A DNA stretch of 64,000 bases, from NCBI GenBank assembly GCA_964562455.1, contig CAZLTN010000011.1:1-64000 (forward strand), written 5' to 3'. Positions 1 through 8,728 of this stretch are shown piece after piece. Both the position numbers and the translations under genes were made by a program. This DNA is from Ravibacter sp964562455. GTDB lineage: Bacteria > Bacteroidota > Bacteroidia > Cytophagales > Spirosomataceae. How positions within the stretch are numbered: the stretch's first letter is position 1; each line of letters opens with the position of its first letter. The notes beneath the pieces are model-generated. The model was not told the DNA's origin, searched no databases, and was given only the letters and a program-made list of their open reading frames with translations.

Positions 1-136
1 CGGAAGCCATTAAATAAACCCCTAACAGGATCAAAACAATACCCACGGCACCGAGAATAAGTAACTTCTTTTTGGAAGCCGCCGTAAATACGAATTGTTC
101 GTCTATCGAAGGTATGGAATGTACTGCTGATGCCAT
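1..136 (-). CDS. actF: Alternative complex III subunit ActF, N-terminal fragment
   Basis: This is the first 45 codons of a gene that leaves the window at position 1. The start is the ATG at 134-136. The visible protein begins MASAVHSIPSIDEQFVFT and then enters a hydrophobic helix (LLILGAVGIVLILLGVYLMA), as expected for the N-terminus of the multi-helix quinone-binding subunit ActF, a NrfD-like paralogue of ActC. It lies 31 bp downstream of actE in the same orientation, and actF normally follows actE in Bacteroidota act operons. The identification rests on this position plus the short N-terminus, since most of the gene is outside the window. Confidence 0.8.
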   Translation of the reverse strand, partial: MASAVHSIPSIDEQFVFTAASKKKLLILGAVGIVLILLGVYLMAS

Positions 137-167
137 TGGAAATATAAATAACGCTTATTTCAATAGA

Positions 168-779
168 TTAAGATCCCTTTTGCAACTTTTGCACATAATG
201 CACGATTTTCCACCTTTCTTCAGGATTGACCTGTGAACCATGCGGCCACATCCTCGCCTTGCCAAACGTGATTACATGAAAAATATGACCTTCCGACAGA
301 TTCTTCATCGCATCGGAAGTGTAATTAGGCACACCTTTATAAGTTGCTCCCACCTTTCCGTCGCCGGCTCCGCTCGCACCATGGCAGTGCTGGCAATACC
401 TTTGGTAAAGCACCTGCCCTTCTGCCAGTACCGCATCGGACTTCGGAATCGGGTTCTTCAGGACACGTGAAGCAATTTCGATACTGTCGGCAGGGATGTT
501 GTAAATCATCAGGTCACGGCTTACAGAATCGCCTTCGCCAAACTTCGTTTTATAATTCCTCCTGGCTACAGTTCCTTCTACCGGCAGGAACAGGTTTGAC
601 CCTTCAGGATTGAACGGGTTCTTTTTCACCTGCTTATAAGGTTCGTAACCTACCGGATCGTACATGTTGGGTGCAAACTCCTTACCCGGACTATTAGGAT
701 CTTTTCCACAGGATGTAAAAAGAACAACCCCCAGTAAACATCCCCCGATAGATTTGGCTAAAATATTCATACTCATCAT
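168..779 (-). CDS. actE: Alternative complex III subunit ActE, monohaem cytochrome c lipoprotein
   Basis: A 203-residue lipoprotein cytochrome c of the quinol:cytochrome c/oxygen oxidoreductase alternative complex III. The N-terminus has a hydrophobic stretch and a lipobox (LFTSC, Cys24), so it should be lipid-anchored on the periplasmic face. A single haem c site CQHCH lies at 129-133, and the Met in ARMWPHG near residue 177 is a candidate distal ligand. In the complex it receives electrons from the ActA/ActB branch and passes them to the terminal oxidase. The annotated start gives MMSMNIL; the third Met (MNILAK) is an equally good start. It is separated from actD by 9 bp, so it is co-transcribed. 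Confidence 0.93.
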   Translation of the reverse strand: MMSMNILAKSIGGCLLGVVLFTSCGKDPNSPGKEFAPNMYDPVGYEPYKQVKKNPFNPEGSNLFLPVEGTVARRNYKTKFGEGDSVSRDLMIYNIPADSIEIASRVLKNPIPKSDAVLAEGQVLYQRYCQHCHGASGAGDGKVGATYKGVPNYTSDAMKNLSEGHIFHVITFGKARMWPHGSQVNPEERWKIVHYVQKLQKGS

Positions 780-788
780 TGGTAGCCT

Positions 789-1316
789 TTAAAATTGCTT
801 AAGGTTAACTTCTTCTGCCCCGTTATCCTTTAGCACTCTTGTGATCTCATCTTCAGACAGCCTGTTGCTGTGAAGATCAATAGCCATTACAAACTTATTA
901 TCTGTCGCGCGCTTATCGAAGAGCTGCGGGTAGGGATCAGGTTTGAGCCCGTTTGTGATCAGGAATGTGATCACCATACCGAAAGCCGTGAAAAGTACAG
1001 TTCCTTCGAACGCGATCGGAATATAGTTAGGGATTGAAATAGGATCTTTCCCGCCTACGATCATCGGCCAGTCGATACCCATAGTCCAGATCATCAGTGT
1101 CAGGACCGCCGCACAACCGGTCACCCCGAACAGGAATGCTGCAATACCAATCTTGGTCCTCGGATGCCCTAACGCGTGATCCAAACCGTGGATAGGGAAC
1201 GGAGTATAGACCTCCTTGATCTTAACCCCTTCCTTTCGGATTTTCGGAATAGCATGAAGGAGTACATCATCATCGTCGTAAACTCCCACTAAAAACTTGC
1301 CGCTTAATGCTGCCAT
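789..1316 (-). CDS. actD: Alternative complex III subunit ActD (DUF3341 family)
   Basis: A 175-residue membrane subunit of alternative complex III, DUF3341 family. It opens with a soluble cytoplasmic segment (LVGVYDDDDVLLHAIPKI, a typical ActD start), followed by two transmembrane helices at about 57-80 (IGIAAFLFGVTGCAAVLTLM) and 103-122 (EGTVLFTAFGMVITFLI), and ends with a soluble tail. It has no redox cofactor and is thought to be structural. It lies 50 bp downstream of actC and 9 bp upstream of actE, in the conserved order A-B-C-D-E-F. The length is normal for the family. Confidence 0.93.
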   Translation of the reverse strand: MAALSGKFLVGVYDDDDVLLHAIPKIRKEGVKIKEVYTPFPIHGLDHALGHPRTKIGIAAFLFGVTGCAAVLTLMIWTMGIDWPMIVGGKDPISIPNYIPIAFEGTVLFTAFGMVITFLITNGLKPDPYPQLFDKRATDNKFVMAIDLHSNRLSEDEITRVLKDNGAEEVNLKQF

Positions 1317-1366
1317 TTCTATTTAATATGCGGTTCAATAATCAGTTTAAATCCTAGATAGCTCTT

Positions 1367-2776
1367 TCAGTCTTTCACTACCGTTTCGCGCGGTTTGGCT
1401 ACTCCGCCTATCTTCACCGGCAATTTTTCAGATGAAGAACGAAGGACAGCCTTCACTTCGGCCATGTTTACCACAGGCAGGTATTTTGAAAACAAAAGGA
1501 ACAGCGTAAAGAATAACCCGAAAGAGAAAATGTAATCCCCGATGTCATACATTGTCGGCGAGAACATGCTCCAGCTCGACGGAAGATAATCCCTGTGAAG
1601 AGAAGTAACGATAATCACAAACCGCTCAAACCACATACCGATATTTACAATTACGGAGATAAAGAAAGTCCATGTCACGCTTCTCCTTAATTTCCTGGAC
1701 CAGAAAAGCTGCGGAGAAATCACGTTACAGGTCATCATAGCCCAGTATGCCCACCAGTAAGGGCCTCCCATCCTGTTCAGGAAGGCGTAGCTTTCATATT
1801 CAACCCCGCCGTACCATGCGATAAAAAACTCTGTTATATAAGCGATACCCACGATAGACCCAGTCAGAGTGATGATCTTGTTCATGGTCTCGATATGCTC
1901 GATAGTAATGTAGTCCTCCAGTTTGTAGACCACCCGCGTAATCAGCATAAGGTTCTGAACCATCGCAAAACCCGAGAAGATCGCCCCGGCCACGAAGTAA
2001 GGCGGGAAGATCGTGGTGTGCCACCCCGGAATTACCGAAGTAGCAAAGTCCATACTAACGATAGTGTGCACCGAAAGTACCAGCGGAGTGGAAAGACCCG
2101 CCAGGATAAGGCTGATGTATTCGTAACGTGCCCAGGTTTTAGCGGAACCGTTCCAGCCCATAGAAAACGCTCCGTAAAAAAAGCGCGACACTTTATTAGT
2201 CGTACGATCCCTGATGGTAGCAAGGTCAGGAATGAGACCTATGTACCAGAAAACCAGCGAAACGGAAAAGTATGTGCTGATCGCAAAAACGTCCCATACG
2301 AGTGGTGAATTAAAGTTGACCCAAAGCGAACCGAAGGCGTTGGGAAGAGGCAGCGCCCAATAAGCCAGCCAGGGTCTTCCCATGTGCATCAAGATGAACG
2401 ATGCCGCACAGATAACGGCAAAAATCGTCATAGCCTCCGCGGCGCGGTTGATCGAAGTCCGCCACTTCTGCCTGAAAAGCAGGAGAATAGCAGAAATAAG
2501 CGTACCGGCGTGACCAATACCTACCCACCATACAAAGTTCGTGATATCCCAGGCCCAGCCTACAGTCTTGTTCAGACCCCACACTCCGAGCCCTTCCCAC
2601 CAGGTCCAGGCCAGACAGTAGGTACCATATGCCAAAACAATAAGAGAAAGACCAAATGCTAATTTCCATTCCTTGGTCGGTTTGGCCTCAACATGCCGAC
2701 AGATATCTTCTGTGATATCGGCGTAGGTCTTACCACCTGTAACCAAAGGGGTCCTTACCGGAGAAGTAACTTGCAT
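1367..2776 (-). CDS. actC: Alternative complex III subunit ActC, NrfD/PsrC-type quinol-binding membrane protein
   Basis: A 469-residue polytopic membrane protein of the NrfD/PsrC (polysulphide reductase membrane subunit) family. About ten hydrophobic helices can be counted, among them AFGLSLIVLAYGTYCLAWTW, ITNFVWWVGIGHAGTLISAI and YIFSFGLFFTLFLLFSKYL. ActC forms the quinol oxidation site of alternative complex III next to the ActB iron-sulphur chain. The acidic and His residues in the first helices (NFVWWVGIGHAG) match the quinone-site region of this family. It sits 61 bp downstream of actB and 50 bp upstream of actD. The length is typical. Confidence 0.95.
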   Translation of the reverse strand: MQVTSPVRTPLVTGGKTYADITEDICRHVEAKPTKEWKLAFGLSLIVLAYGTYCLAWTWWEGLGVWGLNKTVGWAWDITNFVWWVGIGHAGTLISAILLLFRQKWRTSINRAAEAMTIFAVICAASFILMHMGRPWLAYWALPLPNAFGSLWVNFNSPLVWDVFAISTYFSVSLVFWYIGLIPDLATIRDRTTNKVSRFFYGAFSMGWNGSAKTWARYEYISLILAGLSTPLVLSVHTIVSMDFATSVIPGWHTTIFPPYFVAGAIFSGFAMVQNLMLITRVVYKLEDYITIEHIETMNKIITLTGSIVGIAYITEFFIAWYGGVEYESYAFLNRMGGPYWWAYWAMMTCNVISPQLFWSRKLRRSVTWTFFISVIVNIGMWFERFVIIVTSLHRDYLPSSWSMFSPTMYDIGDYIFSFGLFFTLFLLFSKYLPVVNMAEVKAVLRSSSEKLPVKIGGVAKPRETVVKD

Positions 2777-2837
2777 AATCTGAACTAATATCTGGAACTA
2801 TTAAATATTCGTATTTTCAAAACTGCTCTGACTGGTA

Positions 2838-5800
2838 TTATGCCTGCGGCGCAGCTTCTTTCTCCTTATTACGGATCTTGGTCAGGTAAGAAATCTGCGG
2901 GCGAACGTTGATCTCACTCAGAACGTGGAATGCCCTTGCCTTCTCCTCAACTGCCAAAAGCTTGGAAATCTTGCTGCCCGGGTCATTCATATCACCAAAT
3001 ACTATGGCATCGGTCGGGCAGGAAGACGCGCAAACCACATCCAGATCCTCGTCTGTAACCCTTCTCCTCTCCTTCTTCGCACGAAGCTTGGCTTCCTGGA
3101 TCAGGTGAACGCACATAGAGCATTTTTCGATTACCCCGCGCGACCGTACGGTCACCTCGGGATTGATCACCATTTTGCCAAGGTCGTTGTTAAAGTGATA
3201 ATCGAAGTTGTCGTTATCGAAATATTTGAACCAGTTGAAGCGGCGTACTTTATAAGGACAGTTGTTGGCACAATAACGGGTACCTACGCAACGGTTGTAT
3301 GCCATCTGGTTCAGCCCTTCCGAGCTGTGAGTAGTAGCAAGTACCGGACAAACAGTTTCGCAGGGAGCATTGTTACAATGCTGGCACATCATAGGCTGGA
3401 ATGTCACTTCCGGGTTTTCCGAAGCGACTTCCATCGCGCTGTAATTTCCTATTTCCCCGTCGCTGCTGTAGTAACGATCGATGCGCATCCAGTGCATCTC
3501 ACGGGCATTAATCACTTCCTGCCTTCCTACTACCGGGATATTATTTTCTGCATTACAGCTTACTACACATGAACCGCAACCGAAACAAAGGTTAAGGTCT
3601 ACGACCATACCCCAGGAGTGATTTTTGTATTCATGACCATTCCACAGAGAGATATCTGTCGGATCGATCGGTCCTTCCGAAGTATGGATTTTCGGTAAAA
3701 ACCTTCCGGCCATCACGTCCTTCTGGTATTCTCCCAGTATGGTTTCCTGGAGCACAGACTTACGGTTCATTACCGTGTTGTGTGTCTGAGTCTGAGCGAT
3801 TTGCCTGTAGCCTCCGGTTTTGGATACATTGACTACACCGGGAGCATAGCTTACATAACCATCTGCAACTGCTGCAAACGGAAATATATTTTCACCTACC
3901 CCGTTGGCTGCTTTACCTGCCTTTTCGCGGCCATAGCCGATCGCCACAGATACCGTATCGTTTGCCTGCCCGGGCTGAACAAGAACCGGCAATTCGACCG
4001 ATTTCCCGTTAAGCTCGATCTTTATGACATCGCCTTGCTTGACGTTCAGATCAGTAGCTGTTTTCTGCGAAAGACCTGCGTAGTTGTCCCAGCAGGCTTT
4101 ACTTACAGGCTCAGGGAACTCCTGCAGCCAGGGGTTATTGGCCATAGAACCATTACCGATACCTACCTTCTCGTAGATAGCAAGCTCCAGACCGGAATTA
4201 TCGGCAGTGTAGCGCTTTGCGATCGACTGGGCAGCTCCCGCCAGATCGGCGCTGAAAGCCGCTGTGCCCGTTGCGGGCGCTTTTTTTACCTCGAAGACGC
4301 CGTCATGCAGGGATTTGATCCAGAACTGCGAAAAATCGGACTGTCCGGAAAGCGGGTAAACATTCTTCCGCCAGTATTGCTTGATATATTCGTGAAAATC
4401 CGTGCTTTCCGCACCGGCCCACTTCAGCAGGCTTTCCTGTGCCTGACGGGTATTATATATAAGGTTGATAGTAGGCTGCCCGAGGCTGAAATGACCTGCT
4501 TTGGGTTCTGCATCATCCCAGGACTCCAGGTAATGAGGAGCAGGGGCAACATAGCCCAGCAGGCTGCCGGTCTCGTCTGCCCTGTCGGCAAAAGTGACGC
4601 TCAGCTCTATTTTGGACAGGGCTTCAGCCAGTTCAGCCCCACGCGGATGATCGTATACAGGGTTGGCTTTATAGAAGAAGGCGGCCTTTACTTTACCACC
4701 TTTAACGTCGTTGATAAACTGGTTGAAAGCGACATCATTTCCCTGACGGAGATTGTCCGGGTTATCAAGGTCGATCGTTACACCGTAGCTTCCCAAAAGG
4801 CTGTTGATAGCGTTCACTACAACCTGAACCGAAGGATCATTTATTCCGGAAACTACGAGAGCAGCGCCCTTTGCCGCTACCAGGTCGTTAACCGCTTTAT
4901 CCAGGTTCGCTACCTCCAGTGCCGGCACTGAAACCGGGCTGCCACCAAGCCTGGCAGCAAGCTTATTATACAGGTTTCCAACCACCAGGCCAAGCTGGGA
5001 AGGTTTTACCGGAGTCCGGTAGTCTGCGTTTGAGCCTGTAAGCGAAAGGATCGACTCGAACTGGTAATGGCGTGACATCTCCTTTTTACCGTCTTCGGCA
5101 CTGCTCACCTTCCTTGTCTCACCATATTGTCCGGAATAAGTATCCGGGGCAATCCAGGTACCGAGGAAATCGGCATCTATGCTTACGACAACCTTTGCCT
5201 TCGAAAAATCATACCCCGGTAAAACCGCCTTGCCAAACGACTGGCGATTGGCCTCCACCAAAGCGGCAGCGGAATTGGTATCGTAAACTACATGTGTAGT
5301 AGTCGGGTATTTCGCAGTAAAATCAGCAATCACAGCCTTTGTGGAAGGGCTGAGAATCGTAGAAGAAACTATACGGATGTCGCCTCCGGAAGCTGCAATA
5401 GAAGCGAGCTTAGCGGTGATCTCCTTATCGATTGTTTCCCATTCGGCTGCAGCACCTCCTTTATGAGGCCCCTTCAGCTTCTCTATATCATAAAGATTAA
5501 GCAGAGATGCATGCACTCTGGCGCTGGCGCCGCAGGATGCTCCCGACAACTTATTACCTTCTATTTTGATAGGACGTCCTTCGCGCGTTTTAACGAGTAT
5601 GCTGGCATAGTCGCCACCCTCTGCGTACGTCGACGCATACCAGTTCGCGATGGTCGGATATTCGTCAACAGGCTTGTTGACATAAGATACGGCTTTACGT
5701 ACAGGAGCCTCACAAGAAGCCAATGAAACCGCCGCCATTCCAAAACCCAGTACTTTCAGAAAATCCCGGCGATGAGAACCTGTACCGTCTGAAAGGTGCT

Positions 5801-5918
5801 CATAAGAAATTTCACCTTCGGCCGGGGCATTGAATTCCGTCTCCGAGCTTTTAATGAAGCTTTCTTCATTTCTCAGCTCTTCAAGCCCTTTCCAGTACCG
5901 TTTCGTATTATTTTCCAT
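2838..5918 (-). CDS. actB: Alternative complex III subunit ActB, molybdopterin-like/iron-sulphur protein
   Basis: A 1026-residue fusion of a molybdopterin-oxidoreductase-like domain (about residues 90-740, without an obvious Mo-ligand motif) and a C-terminal ferredoxin domain. Four cysteine groups for Fe-S clusters are visible in the C-terminal part: CFGCGSCVVSC, CQHCNNAPCETVC, CVGTRYCANNC, and CSMC paired with CASSC. A twin-arginine signal (HRRDFLKVLGFGMAAVSLASC) lies internally at about 48-70, so the protein is Tat-exported and may be lipidated. Its role is electron transfer from the quinol site in ActC to the haems of ActA and ActE. It is 50 bp downstream of actA. The large molybdopterin-like domain without a cofactor is normal for ActB. 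Confidence 0.95.
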   Translation of the reverse strand: MENNTKRYWKGLEELRNEESFIKSSETEFNAPAEGEISYEHLSDGTGSHRRDFLKVLGFGMAAVSLASCEAPVRKAVSYVNKPVDEYPTIANWYASTYAEGGDYASILVKTREGRPIKIEGNKLSGASCGASARVHASLLNLYDIEKLKGPHKGGAAAEWETIDKEITAKLASIAASGGDIRIVSSTILSPSTKAVIADFTAKYPTTTHVVYDTNSAAALVEANRQSFGKAVLPGYDFSKAKVVVSIDADFLGTWIAPDTYSGQYGETRKVSSAEDGKKEMSRHYQFESILSLTGSNADYRTPVKPSQLGLVVGNLYNKLAARLGGSPVSVPALEVANLDKAVNDLVAAKGAALVVSGINDPSVQVVVNAINSLLGSYGVTIDLDNPDNLRQGNDVAFNQFINDVKGGKVKAAFFYKANPVYDHPRGAELAEALSKIELSVTFADRADETGSLLGYVAPAPHYLESWDDAEPKAGHFSLGQPTINLIYNTRQAQESLLKWAGAESTDFHEYIKQYWRKNVYPLSGQSDFSQFWIKSLHDGVFEVKKAPATGTAAFSADLAGAAQSIAKRYTADNSGLELAIYEKVGIGNGSMANNPWLQEFPEPVSKACWDNYAGLSQKTATDLNVKQGDVIKIELNGKSVELPVLVQPGQANDTVSVAIGYGREKAGKAANGVGENIFPFAAVADGYVSYAPGVVNVSKTGGYRQIAQTQTHNTVMNRKSVLQETILGEYQKDVMAGRFLPKIHTSEGPIDPTDISLWNGHEYKNHSWGMVVDLNLCFGCGSCVVSCNAENNIPVVGRQEVINAREMHWMRIDRYYSSDGEIGNYSAMEVASENPEVTFQPMMCQHCNNAPCETVCPVLATTHSSEGLNQMAYNRCVGTRYCANNCPYKVRRFNWFKYFDNDNFDYHFNNDLGKMVINPEVTVRSRGVIEKCSMCVHLIQEAKLRAKKERRRVTDEDLDVVCASSCPTDAIVFGDMNDPGSKISKLLAVEEKARAFHVLSEINVRPQISYLTKIRNKEKEAAPQA

Positions 5919-5968
5919 AAATCCTTTTCAATACTTCTATATTTCGGAGAACTCTATCAACCTAATTC

Positions 5969-7255
5969 TTAATAGTGACATTTTGAACATTCAAGGCCGC
6001 CTATATCGGCTACTTTCAATGCTCCCTTGCCTTCTTCGTTATGAAGCTGGACCAGCTTATCATAATAGGCATTTCCTTTCGAATTCACATCGGTGGTACG
6101 GTGGCAATCGATACACCATCCCATCGTCAGAGACGAACGCTGCTCTACTACCTCCATGGTCTTGATATCCCCGTGACAGGTTTCGCACTCCAGACCGCCG
6201 ACATTCACGTGCTGCGAGTGATTAAAATACGCCAGGTCAGGGAGGTTGTGCACGCGCACCCACTCGATGGGCTGGTCGTTTTCTATAGCCGCATATATTT
6301 TTTGTATCTCAGGAGATTCTCTCTTGACTACCCCATGGCAGTTCATACAGATATTGGCAGCAGGTATTGTAGCCGCACGGCTTTTGTTTACACCTGTATG
6401 GCAATAGTTACAGTCGATTTCATATTCTCCGGCATGGAGCTTGTGAGAGAAAGCAATAGGCTGCTTCGGTGCGTATCCCTGCTGAACGCCTACGTTAAAA
6501 GCTCCGTCGAGGGTGGTTTTTACAACCAGGAGCAGAAATACCCATGCCGTAGCTGACAAAATTGCCGGATTACGAACTGTACGGGTCAACAGATCCTTGA
6601 AAGAGGTACCTGCGGAAGTATGCTCCGGCTTATCTCCCCCTATCGTCCTGGACAGGACGTTCAGTACTACCAGCAGCACAACCGACAGCAGCACAACCAC
6701 TACGACCAGCACTACCAGCAGAACTATAAACAATGTGGAGGGCCCCTCAGACTGAGCTGCAACCGCGCCACCCCCGGCACCCGGCGCTGCCGCTACAGCA
6801 GCCTGGGCATTTACATCGTCAATGTAAGCCAGGATATTCTTAACATCATCATCCGAGAACGTAGGAAAGCTCGTCATCGGAATCTTGTTATATTCATTGT
6901 AAATCTTGACCGCGTCAGGATCCCCGGCCGCTACCATTGCCTGCGAGTTACGGATCCATTTTACGAGCCAGGCGAAATCGTGCTTTTTATGGATATCTTT
7001 CAATCCCGGCCCGACCGACTTGGTAGATCCCGTCTCATGACAAGAGGAACAGTTGGATTTAAACAGCGTTCCTCCTTTTGCGACATCACCTTCAAGCCCC
7101 GGTGCAGCAGCCTCGGCTTCCTGCGCATATGAAGGCGACATATTGGCAAAAACCAAAAAAGCGAGGAGGAAAAGAAAGGAACTGCAGTTAGATATGAAGT
7201 TGGTCGGGTAAGGACGCTTACAGAAAGAATAAAAATTCCTACAAATTGAATTCAT
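5969..7255 (-). CDS. actA: Alternative complex III subunit ActA, multihaem cytochrome c
   Basis: A membrane-anchored multihaem cytochrome c and the first gene of the act operon. I chose the ATG at 7255 (MNSICRNFYSF): a good Bacteroidota promoter lies at 7283-7313, inside the longer open frame that reaches 7312, so the upstream Met cannot be translated from it. The protein has a signal peptide ending near SYAQ, an N-terminal cytochrome c domain with CSSCH, a transmembrane helix (LFIVLLVVLVVVVVLLSVVL) and a C-terminal domain with CNYCH, CMNCH, CETCH, CIDCH and CSKCH. Six haem motifs are visible; ActA is usually described as pentahaem, so the N-terminal monohaem domain is an addition. It starts the electron-output branch of the complex. 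Confidence 0.93.
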   Translation of the reverse strand: MNSICRNFYSFCKRPYPTNFISNCSSFLFLLAFLVFANMSPSYAQEAEAAAPGLEGDVAKGGTLFKSNCSSCHETGSTKSVGPGLKDIHKKHDFAWLVKWIRNSQAMVAAGDPDAVKIYNEYNKIPMTSFPTFSDDDVKNILAYIDDVNAQAAVAAAPGAGGGAVAAQSEGPSTLFIVLLVVLVVVVVLLSVVLLVVLNVLSRTIGGDKPEHTSAGTSFKDLLTRTVRNPAILSATAWVFLLLVVKTTLDGAFNVGVQQGYAPKQPIAFSHKLHAGEYEIDCNYCHTGVNKSRAATIPAANICMNCHGVVKRESPEIQKIYAAIENDQPIEWVRVHNLPDLAYFNHSQHVNVGGLECETCHGDIKTMEVVEQRSSLTMGWCIDCHRTTDVNSKGNAYYDKLVQLHNEEGKGALKVADIGGLECSKCHY

Positions 7256-7282
7256 AGTCCACAATACATTATACTTATCCCG

Positions 7283-7313
7283 CAAAACTAATGCACGAAT
7301 TTCTTTCCGCAAA
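7283..7313 (-). promoter_or_regulatory. Bacteroidota-type promoter of the act operon
   Basis: On the minus strand TTTG (7310-7313) is followed after 19 nt by TAGTTTTG (7283-7290), matching the Bacteroidota sigma-ABfr consensus TTTG-N19-TAnnTTTG. Transcription would begin near 7275, about 20 nt before the actA ATG at 7255. It is the only strong match in this gap. Confidence 0.7.
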
Positions 7314-7460
7314 AGTATTCATACCTTATTTTGAGCGGCGATCTTATTTATATTTTTTCTAATCTAATACGAATTATCAGGGAAAATCCGGAGAACGTAC
7401 AATATTAGAAATGTACTATTTTCAGACAAAACGATCCTTTATTCCGGCTGCGTATTTTTA

Positions 7461-8423
7461 TCATTTGTTTACGATACGCTGTACCCATTGGCGGAATTTT
7501 ACAGGGAGTATCCGGCGCAGGAGACCATCGGGTAAGTACATTTTATATGCATACCCTACATAATTAATAGGAGTTCCCAGGTAGTTGCTGCGAACCACTT
7601 CGCCGGTACCTATATCGATAACTTTCTGGATCGATATACGCTCAAGGGCCATGTCTGTCTTCATAGGCCTGTAGTAAGCACAATTTTCAAAATAAAAATG
7701 GTTTACCTGAGTATAGCGCGTACTCCCGGCAAGGGTGATCTTTTCACCCCCGTGCAACAGGTTAGCCGACCATATCAGGGCTTGTCCCTTCTTAATATTC
7801 AGGACTGTCTTATCGAGCTTCTTATACTGTACCAGCTCTTCGATAAAATCTTCGTAGCGTGTGTAATAATTGGCGAGCATCGCCTCGATGGATTCGCTGG
7901 TCGACCCTTTGATTCCTAAAATGGAAAGGTCATAAAAAGGAAGTTTATGACTGCCCGGGTAGTAATGTAACGGGCCGTTACCGTCATGTACATCTTCCAA
8001 TGCAACCCAGACACCTGCAAGATACCGCTCCGGTACCGAATTAAAATGAATGGAATCACTGTGGGTCCGCTGCTGGCTGCCGGTAGAAAAATTCAGCGTC
8101 TGGAAAGGAATAGGGCGCCGGCGGTAAAGCATCTGAAGTATTTCGAGGACGCGCGGCGCGGTAGCAATCTTTTTCACTGACTCCAGTTCCTTCCAGGCAT
8201 CCTGGATACGGTTTGTTCCCTGCTGCTCAAACATAGGCTTAAGCTCTTCTACCGCCCGGTCGATCAACTCTTCATCTAGCCCGGGATCAATAATAAGATA
8301 GCCGTGGTCTGCATAAAACCGGGCCATAGCCTCCTCTTCCGGTGAAAGCCCGGCTTTGGAAAGCTCTTCTTCAAAAAAAGGGGATTCGACCCAGGGAATC
8401 TGAACGTTTAAAGATGTGCTCAT
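7461..8423 (-). CDS. Phytanoyl-CoA dioxygenase (PhyH) family Fe(II)/2-oxoglutarate oxygenase
   Basis: A 320-residue cytoplasmic protein of the PhyH family of Fe(II)- and 2-oxoglutarate-dependent oxygenases. The facial triad is visible as HSD (His121, Asp123) and LLHGG (His224), with Arg236 (STRYTQ) as the likely 2-oxoglutarate ligand. The spacing fits the double-stranded beta-helix fold, and PLHYYPGSHK is typical of the family. The substrate is unknown: members hydroxylate acyl-CoAs, antibiotics, osmolytes or nucleoside groups. It is a single gene, separated by about 145 bp from actA and by a tRNA from rpsA, so context gives no pathway. No signal peptide is seen. Confidence 0.85.
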   Translation of the reverse strand: MSTSLNVQIPWVESPFFEEELSKAGLSPEEEAMARFYADHGYLIIDPGLDEELIDRAVEELKPMFEQQGTNRIQDAWKELESVKKIATAPRVLEILQMLYRRRPIPFQTLNFSTGSQQRTHSDSIHFNSVPERYLAGVWVALEDVHDGNGPLHYYPGSHKLPFYDLSILGIKGSTSESIEAMLANYYTRYEDFIEELVQYKKLDKTVLNIKKGQALIWSANLLHGGEKITLAGSTRYTQVNHFYFENCAYYRPMKTDMALERISIQKVIDIGTGEVVRSNYLGTPINYVGYAYKMYLPDGLLRRILPVKFRQWVQRIVNK

Positions 8424-8570
8424 TGTAAAAAGGTTTGAATAGGGACGGCGTTCAATTTACAAAAATATATAAATATTAAGCCATGTGTTTTTATTTACCC
8501 GGCTATACGGAGGCTCAACTAACGGTTGACGACATATGACGCCCAACTAAAAACAGGTGGGAAATAAAAC

Positions 8571-8602
8571 AAAAAACCGCTTAGCTGATTAAGCTAAACG
8601 GT
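8571..8602 (-). terminator. Rho-independent terminator downstream of tRNA-Cys
   Basis: Read on the minus strand, ACCG-TTTAGCT pairs with AGCTAAG-CGGT across a short loop (8577-8602) and is followed at once by TTTTTT (8571-8576). It begins 9 nt past the 3' end of the tRNA. Confidence 0.8.
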
Positions 8603-8611
8603 CTCTGTCTG

Positions 8612-8682
8612 AGGTTCCGAGCGGATTCGAACCGCTGTACAAGGTTTTGCAGACCTCTGCCTAGCCACTCGGCCACGGAACC
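8612..8682 (-). tRNA. tRNA-Cys (anticodon GCA)
   Basis: A 71-nt cloverleaf without an encoded CCA. The acceptor stem is GGTTCCG with CGGAACC and discriminator U. The D arm is GCCGAGTGGCTAGGC. The anticodon stem GAGGT/ACCTT encloses the 7-nt loop CTGCAAA with GCA at 8648-8650. The T arm is GCGGTTCGAATCCGC. U73 together with GCA is the expected cysteine identity. It lies between rpsA and the terminator at 8571, so it is probably processed from the rpsA transcript or made from its own promoter. Confidence 0.97.
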
Positions 8683-8686
8683 GGGA

Positions 8687-8722
8687 ACCCGGGGTCTTCA
8701 GATCTCCTGCAGACCCCGGGGT
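8687..8722 (-). terminator. Strong hairpin between rpsA and tRNA-Cys
   Basis: An inverted repeat ACCCCGGGGTCT / AGACCCCGGGT with a 13-nt loop lies 6 nt after the rpsA stop codon. It has no uridine run on the minus strand, so it is more likely an RNA 3'-end stabiliser or processing site between rpsA and the tRNA than a full terminator. Confidence 0.6.
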
Positions 8723-8728
8723 AAACTA

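Noticed and set aside
3780..4931. A 383-codon open frame on the plus strand inside actB
   Set aside because: It lies antisense to the conserved actB gene, has no family features and is an effect of codon composition.
8460..8467. A promoter for the PhyH-like gene from the TATTTTTG box
   Set aside because: There is no TTTG or TTG at the required distance upstream, so the box alone in AT-rich sequence is not convincing.
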